Shown piece by piece: positions 61,163 through 64,000 of a stretch of 64,000 nt of DNA. Source of the DNA: Pseudomonas sp. efr-133-TYG-5. Lineage in GTDB: Bacteria; Pseudomonadota; Gammaproteobacteria; Pseudomonadales; Pseudomonadaceae. Location of the stretch: positions 1-64,000 of the forward strand of contig NZ_JARVSM010000006.1 of the NCBI RefSeq assembly GCF_030209175.1. Direction: 5' to 3'. Each line of letters begins with the position of its first letter. Position 1 is the stretch's first letter. Made by a program: the position numbers and the translations under genes. The notes under the pieces are model-generated. The model was not told the origin of the DNA. It saw only the letters and a program-made list of their open reading frames with translations, and did no database searches.

Positions 61163-62659
61163 TCAGCGTCCCGAAACCAGTTCGACCACGGTTTCGCCGG
61201 TGGCCGGGTCGTAGCGACTGATTCGGCCCTTGTGCGGGTCGCCCGCACGCACACGGGCGATCAGCGTGGCGTCGCTGTCGAAATCGATGCGCTGGTGCGC
61301 GTACAGGCTGCGCAGCGCCGGCAGCGGCAGGCCACTGACCTGGGTCAGCCACTGGCTGAGACTCGGGTCGTTGTGGACGCCGGCAAGGATCCGGTGCAGG
61401 TCGTCGAGGTTGCCCAGATGCTGCGCATGGCACAGCCCGACAAAACTGGAAAGCTCACGGCCACGGTCGACGAACGGGGCAAACTGCATGCACACCAGTT
61501 GCGCCTCATCCAGCCCGAAGGCCTGCTCGGCGAAACGCGTGGCGAGGGTGCGGCGGGCGAGCATGCCCTGTTCGTCGGCATACGCGGCCATGGCCAGGTC
61601 GATCAGGCGCTGGGGCATTTCTTTCTTGCGCATCAGCGCCTGCGCCAGCTCGAGGTATTCGGCGATGCCCTGGTTGTACCGGCGACCCTGCACGTACTCG
61701 GCCTTGAGGCCGCGGAAATGCGCCATCAACAGCGGATTGGCGCAGTCCGACTCGGTGAAACTGAACGCCAGTTCTTCGAAGCGGAAATCGAGAAACTCGG
61801 TGATCAGTTCCCAGTGATCCTCGACCTTGTAGCTGACCAGATCGTAGATGCTGACAAAGGCCGGATCGGCGTGTTCGTCGCCGCAGGCGACGCGGCGCTC
61901 CTCGCGCTGCTGATCGAAACCTTCACCGAACAGCTCGACGAAATAGCTCTGCGCCACGCCATCCAGCGCCTGCAGCAAGCCGCGGAAACCCTGGCGGCGG
62001 CATTCGTCGACGTTCAGCCCCAGACGCTGCGCCAGGCGCATGATCCAGGTGAAATAGTGCTTCTGTTCCTTGCGCGAGTCGCCGGTGACCACCGCATCGA
62101 CCCCGCCCTGCCACCATGCCGCGCGTCCATAGAAGTCGGCGACGGCCAGGTTGCAGCTGTTGCAGAAGGTCGGGCGCCCGTCGCCGGCGGTGCGATGGCC
62201 GTTCATCAAGACGTCGAAACGGTTCATCGCCTGGACATCGGCCGGGAACGGCAAGTGGCGTTCGAACGGGCGGATCTGCTGGTGATCGACCACCAGCATT
62301 TCCACGCGCGGATCGTCGAACAGGTGCAAGGCACGGTAGACCCGGTCGATGTTCGCCATCACCGCATCCGGCACACCGGCGTGGCGCATGTTGGCGATGC
62401 GCAACTGGAACGTACGGCCATGCAGCACCGACAGGTGCAACTGCGTGGCGCGCAGCATGGCCACGGTGTAGGAGCTGTCCTTGCCACCGCCGTAGGCGAC
62501 CATCAGCCTGTAGTCGGGCAGCCTGTCGAGGCCGCCCGCGGCGTCGATCAGGCGTTCGCCGATGGTCGCCACGGCGCGTCGTTCGTCGGCGCGCAGGTAA
62601 TGGTTCAGTTCACCCAGCAACGGCTCGTCGTTCAAGGCTTGAGAGGGACTGGCGTTCAT
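61163..62659 (-). CDS. PP-loop ATP pyrophosphatase family enzyme
   Basis: This 498-residue protein has an N-type PP-loop (VAYGGGKDSSYTVAMLRAT, about residues 53-71), used to adenylate a substrate before amidation or thiolation. There is no glutaminase domain as in asparagine synthetase B or GuaA. Two cysteines in TFCNSCNLAVADFYGRA may bind metal or carry sulfur. Start ATG 62659 overlaps the ATP-grasp A stop; the mutase starts three bases after its own stop. I do not know the exact family or substrate. Confidence 0.75.
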   Translation of the reverse strand: MNASPSQALNDEPLLGELNHYLRADERRAVATIGERLIDAAGGLDRLPDYRLMVAYGGGKDSSYTVAMLRATQLHLSVLHGRTFQLRIANMRHAGVPDAVMANIDRVYRALHLFDDPRVEMLVVDHQQIRPFERHLPFPADVQAMNRFDVLMNGHRTAGDGRPTFCNSCNLAVADFYGRAAWWQGGVDAVVTGDSRKEQKHYFTWIMRLAQRLGLNVDECRRQGFRGLLQALDGVAQSYFVELFGEGFDQQREERRVACGDEHADPAFVSIYDLVSYKVEDHWELITEFLDFRFEELAFSFTESDCANPLLMAHFRGLKAEYVQGRRYNQGIAEYLELAQALMRKKEMPQRLIDLAMAAYADEQGMLARRTLATRFAEQAFGLDEAQLVCMQFAPFVDRGRELSSFVGLCHAQHLGNLDDLHRILAGVHNDPSLSQWLTQVSGLPLPALRSLYAHQRIDFDSDATLIARVRAGDPHKGRISRYDPATGETVVELVSGR

Positions 62660-63894
62660 AGCGGTTCGGCCTGAAATTGGAAGGTCTGGGTGGTCTGGTG
62701 GATATCGCGCTCAGTGGCGTCTTCGCTGCCACCGACAAAAATGAAGCGGCCGCTGTGCAGTGCGTCGTAACTGCCGCCGGCCTCGAGGATCTGCCCGGGC
62801 TCGGGCAACAATTCGCGCCACAGGTTGGGCAGGTCGGCGCGCAGCGACTGCGCCTGGACGACGCGGCAGGGCAGCTGCGCCGGTTTCGGGATGACCAGCC
62901 AGCCGCCGCTCGGATCGGCGTCGAGGGCGGGCAAGGGCACCTGCTCGCCGGCGAGGCGGCGCAGCCAGTGCTCGTACAGGTTGACCCCGAACACCTTGTT
63001 GATCAGGTGCGGGACTTCGCTGCCGCCGACCCGCGCGCCGATTTCGAGGAACACCAGCGACTCGTCCGGCTCGACGAAAATTTCCAGGTGGAACGCGGTG
63101 CAGCGCAGATTCAGCGCGCGCAGGATCTGTTGGCTGAACGCTTCGATGCGCGTGCGCAGCGGTGACGCCTGGACAATCACCGAACCCAGCGGCTGGGCCT
63201 TGGCAAAATCCAGGCAACTGTTGATGTAGCGCGATACCACCTGGAACGGCACGCTGCCATCGACATCGGCGAAGCCGTCGATGTGGTAGGTCTGGCCGTG
63301 CATGAAGGCTTCGAGCTCATAACGCGAGAGGTCGATGGTATTGAGCAGGACGCGCAGGTCGGCCTCGTTTTCGACTTTCTCCACGCCCATGCTGGCGGCA
63401 CCGTCCAGCGGTTTGACGATCAGCGGAAACCCGATCTGGCGGGCGAAGGCCAGGGCCTGTTCGACCGATTGGCAGCGGGCGAATGCCGGCACGGGCAAGC
63501 CCTGGGCCTGCAGGATTTCCTTCATGCGTGCCTTGTCGCGATACACCGCCACTTCGTCCGGACCGTCGCCGGGGATGTTCAGTGCCTGGCGCACCCGCGC
63601 GGCGATTTCCAGGGTGAACTCCGACAGCGCGATCAACTGGTCGACCGGCCCCACCCGGGCAATGACTTTTTGAACCGCGCCCAGAAGCTGTTCATATTGA
63701 TTGACGTCGCCGACCTGCACCTGATGGGCAATGTGCTGCGCCGGAGCGAGCACACCCTCGGCACCGGGGCCATCGACCACGTAGCTGATGCGATGCCGTT
63801 GATGATCGAAGAAGTCTTCGTAGCGAGTCAGTTCGTTGTCCCAGCGGCGCTCATCACGAAAGCGCGGCCAGCGGTTGACGATAACGATGTGCAT
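62656..63894 (-). CDS. ATP-grasp ligase A
   Basis: This 412-residue ATP-grasp enzyme starts at ATG 63894 (MHIVIVNRWPRF) eight bases after AAGGA. Key regions are YRDKARMKEILQAQGLPVPA, GFPLIVKPLDGAASMGVEKV and the metal-binding FHLEIFVEPDESLVFLEIGA followed by RVGGSEVPHLI. It differs clearly from ligase B, so the operon may form two separate amide (or similar) bonds. The frame is open to 63939, but the family-like start is at 63894. Confidence 0.84.
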   Translation of the reverse strand: MHIVIVNRWPRFRDERRWDNELTRYEDFFDHQRHRISYVVDGPGAEGVLAPAQHIAHQVQVGDVNQYEQLLGAVQKVIARVGPVDQLIALSEFTLEIAARVRQALNIPGDGPDEVAVYRDKARMKEILQAQGLPVPAFARCQSVEQALAFARQIGFPLIVKPLDGAASMGVEKVENEADLRVLLNTIDLSRYELEAFMHGQTYHIDGFADVDGSVPFQVVSRYINSCLDFAKAQPLGSVIVQASPLRTRIEAFSQQILRALNLRCTAFHLEIFVEPDESLVFLEIGARVGGSEVPHLINKVFGVNLYEHWLRRLAGEQVPLPALDADPSGGWLVIPKPAQLPCRVVQAQSLRADLPNLWRELLPEPGQILEAGGSYDALHSGRFIFVGGSEDATERDIHQTTQTFQFQAEPL

Positions 63895-63935
63895 CGGAGT
63901 GATCCTTGATTGAGCGAAGACAGCCGTGCCGGGGA

Positions 63936-64000
63936 TCAACCCCAGGACGGCACGCTGACGGCAGGTGCGGGCTCAGCGTCGACTGGCGCGTGGAAGGTGC
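63936..64000 (-). CDS. C-terminal end of an upstream gene of the operon (partial)
   Basis: On the minus strand one frame runs from the window edge for about 20 codons (TFHAPVDAEPAPAVSVPSWG) to a stop at 63936, 41 bases before ligase A. Composition fits a protein tail, but too little is present to name it. It may be the first part of the biosynthetic operon. Confidence 0.4.
   Translation of the reverse strand, partial: TFHAPVDAEPAPAVSVPSWG

Noticed and set aside
61085..62674. Plus-strand open frame of 529 residues
   Set aside because: It is antisense to the PP-loop gene, which has a clear P-loop, ribosome overlap and operon position.

Overview
The window looks like a chromosomal segment of a fluorescent-group Pseudomonas. 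The codon use is GC-rich with strong G/C third positions, there are four Pseudomonas-type REP doublets (REPINs), and the gene families are typical: a LapA adhesin with LapE/LapB/LapC, PgaABCD, FUSC/DUF1656 efflux and DUF2789. No rRNA, tRNA, CRISPR array, insertion sequence or prophage was recognised.

Layout. 1-6.5 kb: 5' end of a giant LapA-like adhesin (minus strand), divergent from its type I exporter lapE-lapB-lapC. 6.8-10.6 kb: TauD-like dioxygenase with an SsuA/TauA-type ABC importer. 10.7-16 kb: a LysR regulator, then an EmrAB-OMF tripartite efflux operon. A REPIN lies across the first codons of its outer-membrane gene. 16-16.8 kb: NYN-domain protein, preceded by a promoter and an intrinsic terminator that together outline a roughly 71-nt RNA. 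17.2-37 kb: the most unusual region. It holds three HlyD-like proteins (one fused to a GAF-like domain, one to an M50/site-2-protease-like membrane domain), a GNAT, a DUF6916/tail-collar (Mdp-like) pair, a GT39-like glycosyltransferase and a sulfotransferase. These are followed by a 2431-residue LEPR-XLL/DUF4347 protein with 16 Ig-like repeats, a TolC-like lipoprotein, an APS kinase, an Asp/Asn beta-hydroxylase-like protein and a second sulfotransferase. I read this as a surface-protein export and modification locus that may add sulfate, hydroxyl or sugar groups.

37-45 kb: slipin/NfeD pair, DUF2789, a RelE/StbE-type toxin-antitoxin with a perfect palindromic operator, and a MarR-FUSC-DUF1656-HlyD-OMF efflux operon. 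45.5-53.7 kb: a DUF945 protein and the complete pgaABCD operon for poly-N-acetylglucosamine. 53.7-56 kb: Rieske/FAD oxidoreductase and a PEBP-family protein.

56.4-64 kb: a MocR-type regulator convergent with a tightly packed minus-strand operon: an upstream gene leaving the window, ATP-grasp ligase, PP-loop ATPase, glutamate-mutase-E-like enzyme, second ATP-grasp ligase, PanB-like hydroxymethyltransferase. This combination looks like a small-molecule biosynthetic pathway that I cannot match to a known product.

Three surface or biofilm systems (Lap, the DUF4347 protein, PNAG) therefore lie within about 54 kb. Functions are family-level readings of translated sequence; no database search was possible.
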